NCBI RefSeq assembly: GCF_036898825.1
Contig: NZ_JARUND010000002.1
Span: 1,550,001-1,614,000, forward strand
Direction of reading: 5' to 3'
From: Streptomyces sp. B21-083
GTDB taxonomy: Bacteria > Actinomycetota > Actinomycetes > Streptomycetales > Streptomycetaceae
DNA length: 64,000 nucleotides
The position numbers were made by a program, and so were the translations under genes. The notes beneath the pieces are model-generated. The model had not been told where the DNA came from. It did no database searches and saw only the letters and a program-made list of their open reading frames with translations. Positions 7,849-14,916 of the stretch are shown one piece after another. How positions within the stretch are numbered: position 1 is the stretch's first letter; each line of letters opens with the position of its first letter.

Positions 7849-10215
7849 ATGGAAGGTCGTGACCTGGTGCGTTCGGTGAAGGCGGTCGGTTCGGCGGGGG
7901 CTGCCCAGGGGTTGCGCACCGTTCGGGCCGCCTGGCGCAGAAGGCGTGTCGACGCCGCCGGGCTGCCGCCGCGGGGCGCCGAGCGCGCGCGGGTGCCCGG
8001 GCTCGTACGGAAGGTGGAGCCGGGGCCGGGTGGCGGTGTCGTCCGGTTCGCGAGGTCCGAGCTGCGGATCATGGTCACCGTCAACGGGGCGGTCTTCTGG
8101 GGCTGGGACGGGGCCGGTCCCGAGCCGTCGTACGCACTCGCGGACCGCTGGCCGGAGCCGGACCCCCGCGCCTCGCTGGAGCCGGACACGGAGGGGGGCT
8201 GGCGGGTCGTGGCCGAGCGGGTGACGGTCGTGGTCTCCCGGCACGGTGCGGTGGAAGTGCTGACCCCCGGAGGGGTGAGCCTGCGACGGGAACTTCCGCC
8301 CCGGTGGTGGGATCCCGTGGGCGGCGGTCCGAGCCGCTGGATGCAGCGCTCCGAAGTGGCCGCGGACGCACGGTTCTTCGGGCTCGGCGGGCGCGCCTCG
8401 GGGCCCCGGTTGCGCGAGGGAACGTACCGCCTGTGGAACAGGGATCCCGGTCGCGCCTTCCGTCCCGACGAGGATCCGCTGTACATCACCATGCCGGTGC
8501 AGTTGGTGGTGGCCGACGCGGCGACCCATCTGGTGTTCCATGACACCTCCTGGGACGGCACGGTGACCCTGCGGGAGGGTGAGGAAGGGGCGGGTTCGGG
8601 GCACGACCGGACCGGGATGTGCGAACTGCGGTTGGACGGCGGGCCGTTGCGCTGCTGGATGATGGTGGGCACCCCCGCGCGCGTGCTGCACACCTGGGCC
8701 ACCCTCACGGGGGCGCCCGCGCTGCCCCCCGCGTGGGCTCTGGGCCATCATCACGCGCATCGGGGCGTCGGCGGTGAGCAGGAGGTGCGGCGGATCGTCA
8801 CGGGCTGCCAGGAGCACGATCTGCCGCTCGACGCCGTCCATCTCGGCGTCGGCCACTTCGACGAGCACCAGGTGTTCACGGTCGACCAGGAACAGTTCCC
8901 CAAGCTGCCGGTCCTCGCGGAGGATCTGCGGCGCGACGGCATACGGCTGGTGTCGCTCGTCGACCCGGCGGTCAGGGCCGAGCCGGGCAACGCCGTGTAC
9001 GACAGCGGGAGCGCGGAGGACGTCTTCGTGAAGGACGCGTCGGGGCAGCTGGTGCGGGGAGTCGCGTGGCCCGGTGAGTCGGTGTATCCCGATTTCACGC
9101 ACGCGCGCGTGCGTGCCTGGTGGGGGCGACTGTACGAGGAGCGGCTCGGGCAGGGGTTCGCCGGGTTCTGGCACGACATGAACGAGCCGACGTCTTTCAC
9201 CGCGTTCGGAGAGTCGACACTGCCCCGCTCGGCACGCCACGCGCTGGAGGGACACGGCGGCGACCATCGCGAGGCGCACAACGTGTACGCCCTGTGCATG
9301 GCCCAAGCCGCCTACGAAGGGCTGCGTGAACTCGCTTCCGAGGAGCGGCCGTTCATATTCTCGCGCTCCGGGTGGGCCGGTATACAGCGCTACGGCGGAG
9401 CGTGGTCTGCCGGCGTGGCCACGGGCTGGCCGGGGCTGCGCTCGTCACTGTCGCTGGTCATGGGCCTCGGGTTGTGCGGAGTGCCCCATTCGGGATCCGA
9501 CGTGGGCGGTTTCGACGGGAGTCCGTCGCCGGAGCTGTATCTGCGGTGGCTGCAACTGGGTGCCTACCTGCCGCTGTTCCGCACGCGTACGAGTCTTCGG
9601 GCGGGACGCGGGGCGCCCTGGGAGTTCGGTGCGGACGTCCTCACCCACGCGCGCGTGGCACTCGGCGAGCGTCGGCGCCTGCTGCCGTATTTCATGACGC
9701 TGGCGCATCTGGCGCGCCGCACGGGGGCGCCCTATGTGCGGCCGTTGTGGTGGGGGGCGCCCGAGGACCGTGCTCTGCGGGACTGTGAGGACGCCTTCCT
9801 GCTGGGTGACTGTCTTCTGGTGGCGCCGGTCCTGGATCCGGGCGCCGACCGGCGTGCGGTGCGGCTGCCGCGGGGGCGCTGGTACGACACGGCGACGGAG
9901 CAGGCGTACGAGGGGCCCTGTCAGGTGGTGGTCGACGCCCCCTTGTCGCGCATCCCGGTTTTCGCGCGCGCGGGCGCCGTCGTGCCCGTGCGGGGCGACG
10001 ACGGCGGCCTGGAGTTGGAGGCGTGGGCGCCTGCCCGCGGACGTACCGGAGGCGGGCTGGTGGTGCCGGACGCGGGCGAGGGGTGGGAGGAGCCGGAGAT
10101 CGAGCGGTATGTCATGCGCTGGGAGGGACGGCGGGTGGTCGTCGAGCGGGAGGGCGAGGACGGCGTGAGCGAGCCGCCCCACCCCGTGCGCGTGCGAGGG
10201 CTCCAGGGGCGCTGA
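7849..10215 (+). CDS. Glycoside hydrolase family 31 alpha-glucosidase
   Basis: A 788-aa retaining GH31 enzyme that would release alpha-linked glucose or related sugars. The nucleophile is Asp443 in GFWHDMNEPTSF, and the acid/base region is HSGSDVGGFDG. SRSGWAGIQRYGGAWSAG is a conserved GH31 segment, and the C-terminal RLPRGRWYDTATEQ matches the beta-sheet domain. No signal peptide is evident, so it is probably cytoplasmic. The start is uncertain: ATG 7849 has only a weak AGG upstream, and an in-frame GTG lies at 7810. It diverges from the acetoacetyl-CoA synthetase gene and converges on the NUDIX gene with a 6-base gap. Confidence 0.9.
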   Translation: MEGRDLVRSVKAVGSAGAAQGLRTVRAAWRRRRVDAAGLPPRGAERARVPGLVRKVEPGPGGGVVRFARSELRIMVTVNGAVFWGWDGAGPEPSYALADRWPEPDPRASLEPDTEGGWRVVAERVTVVVSRHGAVEVLTPGGVSLRRELPPRWWDPVGGGPSRWMQRSEVAADARFFGLGGRASGPRLREGTYRLWNRDPGRAFRPDEDPLYITMPVQLVVADAATHLVFHDTSWDGTVTLREGEEGAGSGHDRTGMCELRLDGGPLRCWMMVGTPARVLHTWATLTGAPALPPAWALGHHHAHRGVGGEQEVRRIVTGCQEHDLPLDAVHLGVGHFDEHQVFTVDQEQFPKLPVLAEDLRRDGIRLVSLVDPAVRAEPGNAVYDSGSAEDVFVKDASGQLVRGVAWPGESVYPDFTHARVRAWWGRLYEERLGQGFAGFWHDMNEPTSFTAFGESTLPRSARHALEGHGGDHREAHNVYALCMAQAAYEGLRELASEERPFIFSRSGWAGIQRYGGAWSAGVATGWPGLRSSLSLVMGLGLCGVPHSGSDVGGFDGSPSPELYLRWLQLGAYLPLFRTRTSLRAGRGAPWEFGADVLTHARVALGERRRLLPYFMTLAHLARRTGAPYVRPLWWGAPEDRALRDCEDAFLLGDCLLVAPVLDPGADRRAVRLPRGRWYDTATEQAYEGPCQVVVDAPLSRIPVFARAGAVVPVRGDDGGLELEAWAPARGRTGGGLVVPDAGEGWEEPEIERYVMRWEGRRVVVEREGEDGVSEPPHPVRVRGLQGR

Positions 10216-10221
10216 GCGGGC

Positions 10222-10755
10222 TCAGTAGCGGCCCTGGAACCAGGCGCGTGCGGCCACCGTGTGCAGCGGGAAGGCGAGCTCCTCGGGCCTGCGCAGAAGG
10301 TGCCAGCCGTCCGTCTCGTCCGTGGCGGCGGACTGCGGCAGGTGGTCGGCGGGGCGTTCCGGCAGGACTCCGAAGAGCAGCAGGTGCCCGTCGGGCGAGC
10401 TCAGGGCGTCGGCGAGACGGACGTCGCGGCTCGCCGCCTCGATGCCCGTCTCCTCCCTGAGCTCACGGACCAGGGCTTGCCGCCAGTCCTCACGGTGGTC
10501 GACGTACCCGCCGGGCAGGGCGGTGCCTCCGCGCGCGGGGGCGATGGTTCGGGTGATGACGACGAGGGCGGCGCCCAAGGTGTCGTACACGGGCTGGAGT
10601 GCCACTGCGACGGGCAGCGGGTTGCGGTAGGCCACGGTGCCGCAGGCGGGGCAGGTACGGGGCCAGCCGGAGACGCCCTCTCCGTAGAGCGCTCCGCAGC
10701 TCGAACAGTGGGAGTTCGGCGCGGAGTTGTCGGTTGAAAGTTGATTTACGGACAC
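10222..10755 (-). CDS. NUDIX hydrolase with N-terminal zinc ribbon
   Basis: A 177-aa cytoplasmic protein. An N-terminal zinc ribbon (HCSSC about residues 16-20, CPAC about 35-38) precedes a NUDIX domain whose box is G-x5-E-x7-REVREETG-like: GGYVDHRED followed by ALVRELREETGIEA. This architecture resembles NudC/ADP-ribose-pyrophosphatase-type proteins; the nucleotide substrate cannot be told from sequence. The only usable start is GTG 10755, which has no Shine-Dalgarno sequence. A perfect TANNNT hexamer, TACAGT (10763-10768), ends exactly 7 bases upstream, which suggests a leaderless mRNA. It diverges from the DUF35/thiolase pair. Confidence 0.9.
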   Translation of the reverse strand: MSVNQLSTDNSAPNSHCSSCGALYGEGVSGWPRTCPACGTVAYRNPLPVAVALQPVYDTLGAALVVITRTIAPARGGTALPGGYVDHREDWRQALVRELREETGIEAASRDVRLADALSSPDGHLLLFGVLPERPADHLPQSAATDETDGWHLLRRPEELAFPLHTVAARAWFQGRY

Positions 10756-10941
10756 GCCGCGGACTGTATCCGATCATGTGAACGAGGTCCTTCCGGGGGC
10801 ACCCCCGGACACCGTCGTGACGGAGGGGACGGCCGGAACCACCCCCGTGGGCCCCGGCCGACCCCTCCGCTACGACGACGCACACAGGGCCTGTGCGGTT
10901 CTGTGCGACGGCTGCCCAATCCGATGTGACCGTGCCACACT

Positions 10942-10958
10942 TCTGACGTTCCGTCAGA
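10942..10958. promoter_or_regulatory. Perfect palindrome upstream of the DUF35-thiolase operon
   Basis: TCTGACGTTCCGTCAGA has perfect 7-base arms around TTC and ends 18 bases before the GTG of the DUF35 gene. Its size and symmetry suit a TetR-family dimer, and the downstream genes act on acyl-CoA substrates, which TetR regulators often control. No regulator gene is adjacent. A separate short palindrome (10792-10809, TCCGGGGG CA CCCCCGGA) lies further upstream in the same gap. Confidence 0.65.
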
Positions 10959-10976
10959 TTGAGCTCTGGAGGGGAT

Positions 10977-11432
10977 GTGGCACACAGCCGTACACCTGTG
11001 GTCGCCGGGTGGTTCACGGGGGACACCGAGGACACGGACGGATTCCGGCTGCTGGGCACCCGCTGCTCGGCCTGTGCCTCCGTCTTCTTCCCCCGTGAGG
11101 ACGTCCACTGCCGCAATCCGGGGTGCCCGGGCGGCGAGTTGGAGGAGGTGCCCCTGTCCCGGCGCGGGCGCGTTTGGTCGTACACCGACAGCCGGTACCG
11201 GCCTCCGTCACCGTATGTGACCGATTCGGAACTTCCGTGGGAACCGTACGCGTTGATCGCTGTGGAGCTGGAGTCCGAGCGGATGGTGGTGCTGGGACAG
11301 GCGGTTCCCGGGGTCACCGTCGCCGATCTGACGGTGGGTATGGAGGTGGAGGTCGTCCCGGGTGTGCTCCACGAGGACGCGGAGACGACCTGGACGACCT
11401 GGCACTGGCGGCCGACGGGGGCGATGAAATGA
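10977..11432 (+). CDS. DUF35 zinc-ribbon/OB-fold acyl-CoA-associated protein
   Basis: A 151-aa protein with a rubredoxin-like zinc knuckle (CSACASVFFPREDVHCRNPGC, shown here only by its cysteines at CSAC and CRNPGC) followed by an OB-fold (about residues 60-140). DUF35 proteins are acyl-CoA-binding partners of thiolase-like or aldolase enzymes, for example ChsH2-Ltp2 in steroid side-chain breakdown. The GTG at 10977 follows GGAGGGGAT; in-frame TTG 10959 is less likely. Its stop overlaps the start of the thiolase gene (ATGA at 11429-11432), so the two are translationally coupled and probably form one complex. A perfect palindrome sits just upstream. Confidence 0.85.
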   Translation: MAHSRTPVVAGWFTGDTEDTDGFRLLGTRCSACASVFFPREDVHCRNPGCPGGELEEVPLSRRGRVWSYTDSRYRPPSPYVTDSELPWEPYALIAVELESERMVVLGQAVPGVTVADLTVGMEVEVVPGVLHEDAETTWTTWHWRPTGAMK

Positions 11433-12619
11433 CCGGAGAGGTGGCAGTGCTCGGCGTGGGCATGCATCCCTGGGGCAAGTGGGGGCGCGGCTTCACGGAG
11501 TACGGCTCGGCCGCCGCGCGCGCGGCACTCGCCGACGCGGGCGTCGACTGGCGGGACGTCGACTCGGTCGTCGGTGCGGACACCGTGCGCGGCGGCTATC
11601 CCGGGTATGTGGCGGGGGCGACCTTCGCCAAGGCGTTGGGCTGGCAGGGCGCCCGGGTGACCAGCGTGTACGCGGCGTGCGCGTCCGGGGCGCAGGCGGT
11701 CGCCGTCGCCCGTGCGCAGATCCTCGCCGGGCTCGCGGAAGTGGTGCTCGTCGTGGGCGCGGACTCGGCGCCCAAGGGGTTCTTCCGGCCGGCGGGCGGG
11801 GACCGGGCCGATGACCCGGACTGGCTTCGGTTCCGGGTCCTGGGGGCGACGAACCCGACGTACTTCGGGCTGTACGCGCGGCGGCGGATGGCACTGCACG
11901 GCGACACCCTGGAGGACTTCGCGCAGGTCAAGGTGAAGAACGCCGCTCTGGGCGCGCTCAACCCGAACGCGCGCTACCGCAAGCGGGTCACCGCCGACGA
12001 GGTCGCCGCGTCCGCGGTGGTCGCCGATCCGCTTCGGCTGCTCGACATCTGCGCCACCTCCGACGGCGGCGCCGCGCTGGTGCTGACCGGCATGGAGTTC
12101 GCGCGTCGGCACGGGGTGGCGGAGCCGGTGCGGATCCGGGCGGTGTCCACGGTGACGCCGCGGTACCCCACCGCCGTGCTGGACCTGCCTGACATCGCCA
12201 CGGACTCGGCGGTGGCGGTGGAGCCGGCGGACGGCACGTTCCGGTCCTCGATCGCGCAGGCGGCCTACACGGAGGCGGGCATCGGTCCCGAGGACCTCTC
12301 CCTGGCCGAGGTCTACGACCTGTCCACGGCCCTGGAGCTGCAGTGGTACGAGGATCTGGGGCTGTGCGGCGAGGGCGAGGCGGCGAAGCTGCTGCGGGAG
12401 GGCGCGACGGCTCCGGGCGGGCGCATACCCGTCAACACCAGCGGCGGCCTCGCCTCCTTCGGAGAGGCCGTGCCCGCGCAGGCCATCGCCCAGGTGTGCG
12501 AGCTGACTTGGCAGCTGCGAGGCGACGCCGGTGATCGGCAGATCGCCGGAGCACGCGTGGGCATCACGGCCAACCAGGGCCTGTTCGGGCACGGTTCGTC
12601 GGTGATCGCGGTGCGGTGA
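11429..12619 (+). CDS. Thiolase-like lipid-transfer protein (SCP-x/Ltp type)
   Basis: A 396-aa thiolase-fold enzyme of the SCP-x/nonspecific lipid-transfer class. The nucleophilic cysteine is Cys84 in YAACASGAQAV. The C-terminal half has NTSGGLASFGEAVPAQA in place of the usual NVNGGAIALGHP, as seen in Ltp-type proteins. The end ITANQGLFGHGSSVIAVR resembles the final thiolase motif. Together with the overlapping DUF35 gene it would cleave or ligate an acyl-CoA carbon-carbon bond (thiolysis or retro-aldol); the substrate may be a branched or ring-bearing acyl-CoA, but this is inference. The ATG overlaps the upstream stop. Confidence 0.88.
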   Translation: MTGEVAVLGVGMHPWGKWGRGFTEYGSAAARAALADAGVDWRDVDSVVGADTVRGGYPGYVAGATFAKALGWQGARVTSVYAACASGAQAVAVARAQILAGLAEVVLVVGADSAPKGFFRPAGGDRADDPDWLRFRVLGATNPTYFGLYARRRMALHGDTLEDFAQVKVKNAALGALNPNARYRKRVTADEVAASAVVADPLRLLDICATSDGGAALVLTGMEFARRHGVAEPVRIRAVSTVTPRYPTAVLDLPDIATDSAVAVEPADGTFRSSIAQAAYTEAGIGPEDLSLAEVYDLSTALELQWYEDLGLCGEGEAAKLLREGATAPGGRIPVNTSGGLASFGEAVPAQAIAQVCELTWQLRGDAGDRQIAGARVGITANQGLFGHGSSVIAVR

Positions 12620-12795
12620 GGCAACGTTCGTTGTCGTTGCCCACCTTGACGCCCACAGGACGCCGGAGAACACTTCCGGTGTCAGTCGGCCTCGCCGCAC
12701 ATTCTCGGCGTATGCAGACAATGCGCCGTGACGGGAACGCACCCCGCAAGGTCGGCCGGGGCCGGATCGCCCGGGGCGAGGGCCCAGGAGCCACC

Positions 12796-13204
12796 ATGAG
12801 CAATGGGGACGACTTTGTCGGCGAGATCATCGGTACAGCGATTCTCATCCTCTTCGGCACCGGCGTGGTCGGCGCACGCCATGTTCCAGGACTCCGGGGT
12901 GAGCATCACGACCCTGAAGGTGGACGGCGGCATGACCAAGAACAACCTGCTGATGCAGCACCAGGCGGACGTCCTCGGGGTGCCGGTCATCCGTCCGAAG
13001 GTCTCCGAGACGACCTGCCTGGGAGCGGCGTACGCGGCCGGGCTGGCGACCGGGGTGTGGAACGACCTCGACGAGCTCAAGTCGCACTGGCAGAAGGACG
13101 TCGAGTGGACGCCCGCGATGGAGGCGACGGTCCGCGACCGCGAATACCACAACTGGCGCAAGGCCGTGGAGAAGAGCTTCGGCTGGGAGGACGACAGGAC
13201 CTAG
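12796..13204 (+). pseudogene. glpF-glpK deletion relic (aquaglyceroporin start fused to glycerol kinase end)
   Basis: From ATG 12796, 12 bases downstream of an intact AGGAG, the frame encodes a GlpF-type N-terminus (MSNGDDFVGEIIGTAILILF then GTGVVGA). At about 12868-12885 homology switches, in the +1 frame, to the last ~108 residues of glycerol kinase: SGVSITTLKVDGGMTKNN, LLMQHQADVLGVPVIRPK, ETTCLGAAYAAGL, and the end KAVEKSFGWEDDRT with a stop at 13202-13204. In streptomycetes glpF and glpK are adjacent. The simplest reading is one deletion of roughly 1.9 kb that removed most of glpF and the first three quarters of glpK. No functional product is possible. No gylR or glpD is present. Codon bias is still normal, so the event may be recent. 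Confidence 0.88.
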
Positions 13205-13250
13205 CGCCACCGTTCGCGACACAGGTCCACGCGCGCGTGCCACTGGACCG

Positions 13251-13284
13251 CGGCCCGTACCCCGGTCGGCCGGGGTACGGGCCG
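13251..13284. terminator. Terminator hairpin between the glpFK relic and the conservon
   Basis: A perfect 15-bp stem (13251-13265 with 13270-13284; CGGCCCGTACCCCGG and its complement) closed by a TCGG tetraloop. It sits between convergent units: the glpK remnant ends at 13204 and cvnD at 13311. One of the strongest hairpins in the window. Confidence 0.85.
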
Positions 13285-13310
13285 TGCGCGTGTGGGACGG
13301 TGCGGGACCG

Positions 13311-13916
13311 TCAGGTGGTGACGGTCGCGCGGCGGTCGGCCGCGTATGCCATCGCGTGCTGGACGACTCCGATGAGGACCTCCTTGACCGACTCCCGGTT
13401 GCGCGCGTCGCACAGCACGAGCGGCACGCTGGGGTCGAGGTCGAGTGCCGCACGGACGGACTGCGACGGGTAACGGGCAGCTCCGTCGAAGCAGTTGACG
13501 CCGACCACGAAGGGTATGGAGCGCCGCTCGAAGTAGTCGACCGCGGCGAAACTGTCCTCCAGGCGGCGGGTGTCGGCGAGGACGACCGCGCCCAGCGCTC
13601 CGGTGGCGAGCTCGTCCCAGAGGAACCAGAAGCGGTCCTGCCCGGGCGTACCGAAGAGGTACAGCACGAGGTCCTCGCGGAGCGTGATGCGGCCGAAGTC
13701 CATCGCCACGGTGGTGGTGTGCTTGCCCTCCACCCCTCGGATGTCGTCGACCGGGCGGCCCGCCTCCGTGAGCAACTCCTCGGTGCGCAGCGGTTTGATC
13801 TCGCTGACCGCGCCGACCAGTGTCGTCTTGCCCGCGCCGAATCCGCCGGCCACGAGGATCTTGAGCGTGACGGGCTCGACCGGGGGCTTGCCGCGCTCAG
13901 AACGCCCGAAGATCAT
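13311..13916 (-). CDS. cvnD: Conservon GTPase CvnD
   Basis: A 201-aa Ras-like/MglA-related small GTPase, the fourth member of a streptomycete conservon, a membrane-associated complex likened to a eukaryotic GPCR system. Visible motifs are the P-loop GGFGAGKTTLVGAVSE (about residues 24-39), the switch-II/G3 motif LFGTPGQDRFWFLW, and a G4-like VGVNCFDG in place of NKxD. The ATG at 13916 follows CAGGAGAAG. It is the last gene of the cvnABCD operon, separated by 154 bases from cvnC, which is unusually loose. No cytochrome P450 gene follows, unlike some conservons. The operon ends at the strong hairpin 13251-13284. Confidence 0.93.
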   Translation of the reverse strand: MIFGRSERGKPPVEPVTLKILVAGGFGAGKTTLVGAVSEIKPLRTEELLTEAGRPVDDIRGVEGKHTTTVAMDFGRITLREDLVLYLFGTPGQDRFWFLWDELATGALGAVVLADTRRLEDSFAAVDYFERRSIPFVVGVNCFDGAARYPSQSVRAALDLDPSVPLVLCDARNRESVKEVLIGVVQHAMAYAADRRATVTT

Positions 13917-14070
13917 CGGTCTCTTCTCCTGCTTGTTCGGAATCGGTCGGCGGTGGGCCGTGGCCCCCGCCGCCGGGGGGTCTCGATGACGTCATCGGCT
14001 CGTCGCACCGGAGACGGTGAACCGCGCCTCTCCGCCGGACCATTGTCCCGCACCGCCGCTGCCGCGCCGC

Positions 14071-14466
14071 TCAGAGCGCTCGGAGGCCGTTGATCACGTC
14101 GCGCAGAATATTCTCGTCCACCAGCTCGGCGGGGGGCACGGGACGCGTCACATGGACCATTTCCTCGTCCACGAGGTCCCCGATGAGGACCCGCACCACA
14201 CCGATGGGGAGATTGAGTTCGGCAGCGAGTTCGGCAACCGACTGGGGGGTGTCACGACAGAGTTCGACGATGTCCACGTGTTCCGGGGACAGCGTGTGAT
14301 CAGCTTCCGGGTCGTCCGCGTGCGCCTCCGCGACGACCACCGCGATCAGGTCGAGGCGGTGCTGGGCCGCATGGCTGGTGCGGCCTCGCGTCATGGCGTA
14401 CGGACGGACGACCGGTCCCGCCTCGTCGTCGAACCAGTGGCTTCTGGGTTGACCGTCTCCGCTCAT
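14071..14466 (-). CDS. cvnC: Conservon DUF742 protein CvnC
   Basis: A 131-aa DUF742 protein. The C-terminal half has the features of a winged helix: VDIVELCRDTPQSVAELAAE then LNLPIGVVRVLIGDLVDEEM. The N-terminal part, with SHWFDDEAGPVVRPYAMTRG, is the conserved family entry. CvnC is known to associate with CvnA, CvnB and the GTPase CvnD near the membrane; a DNA-binding role has been suggested but not shown. It starts 9 bases after the cvnB stop, with GGGTAGTGGG upstream, so it is co-transcribed. Confidence 0.93.
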   Translation of the reverse strand: MSGDGQPRSHWFDDEAGPVVRPYAMTRGRTSHAAQHRLDLIAVVVAEAHADDPEADHTLSPEHVDIVELCRDTPQSVAELAAELNLPIGVVRVLIGDLVDEEMVHVTRPVPPAELVDENILRDVINGLRAL

Positions 14467-14475
14467 GTCATCCCA

Positions 14476-14916
14476 CTACCCGCCTGTGGGCAGATCGGTG
14501 CGCGGAGCAGCCGCCAGATGCACACCGACGCGCTTCACCAGGAGGGTCATCTCGTAGGCGACCTGGCCCACGTCCGAGTCGGCGTCCGACAGCACGGCCA
14601 GAGCGCTGCCGTCCCCGGCTGCCGTCACGAACAGGAATGCGTCGTCGAGTTCGACGACCGTCTGGCGGACGTTACCGGCGTCGAAATGGCGCCCCACACC
14701 CTTGGCGAGGCTGTGGAATCCGGAGGCGACGGCGGCAAGGTGCTCACTGTCCTCCCGGCTGAGGTCCTTGGAGACCCCGGTGGGCAGCCCGTCGCCGGAG
14801 AGCACAAGCGCTCTGCGGATGCTGGCGACCCGGTCGACGAGGTCGTCGAGGAGCCAGTTGAGCTCCCCCGACGCCTTGTCGTTCGCGGTCTGGCCGGTCG
14901 CCTTCGGTGCGGTCAT
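14476..14916 (-). CDS. cvnB: Conservon roadblock/LC7 protein CvnB
   Basis: A 146-aa roadblock/LC7 (MglB-like) protein. It begins after a short N-terminal tail with LNWLLDDLVDRVASIRRALV and LSGDGLPTGVSKDL and continues with ELDDAFLFVTAAGDGSALAV and VAYEMTLLVKRVGVHL, the typical alternating helix-sheet pattern. Roadblock dimers act as regulators or activators of the partner GTPase, here CvnD. The start ATG at 14916 overlaps the stop of cvnA (14913-14916, ATGA), so the sensor and roadblock proteins are translationally coupled. Confidence 0.94.
   Translation of the reverse strand: MTAPKATGQTANDKASGELNWLLDDLVDRVASIRRALVLSGDGLPTGVSKDLSREDSEHLAAVASGFHSLAKGVGRHFDAGNVRQTVVELDDAFLFVTAAGDGSALAVLSDADSDVGQVAYEMTLLVKRVGVHLAAAPRTDLPTGG

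Noticed and set aside
7668..8708. N-terminal extension of acetoacetyl-CoA synthetase by about 350 residues
   Set aside because: The extension lies antisense to GH31 coding sequence, has no family homology, and a good ribosome site precedes ATG 7667.
7027..9306. 759-residue minus-strand frame across acetoacetyl-CoA synthetase and the GH31 gene
   Set aside because: It runs through two well-supported genes in another frame and has low-complexity His/Arg/Pro composition.
13205..13310. Truncated cytochrome P450 or extra conservon gene after cvnD
   Set aside because: The interval is only 106 bases and is largely a perfect terminator hairpin.
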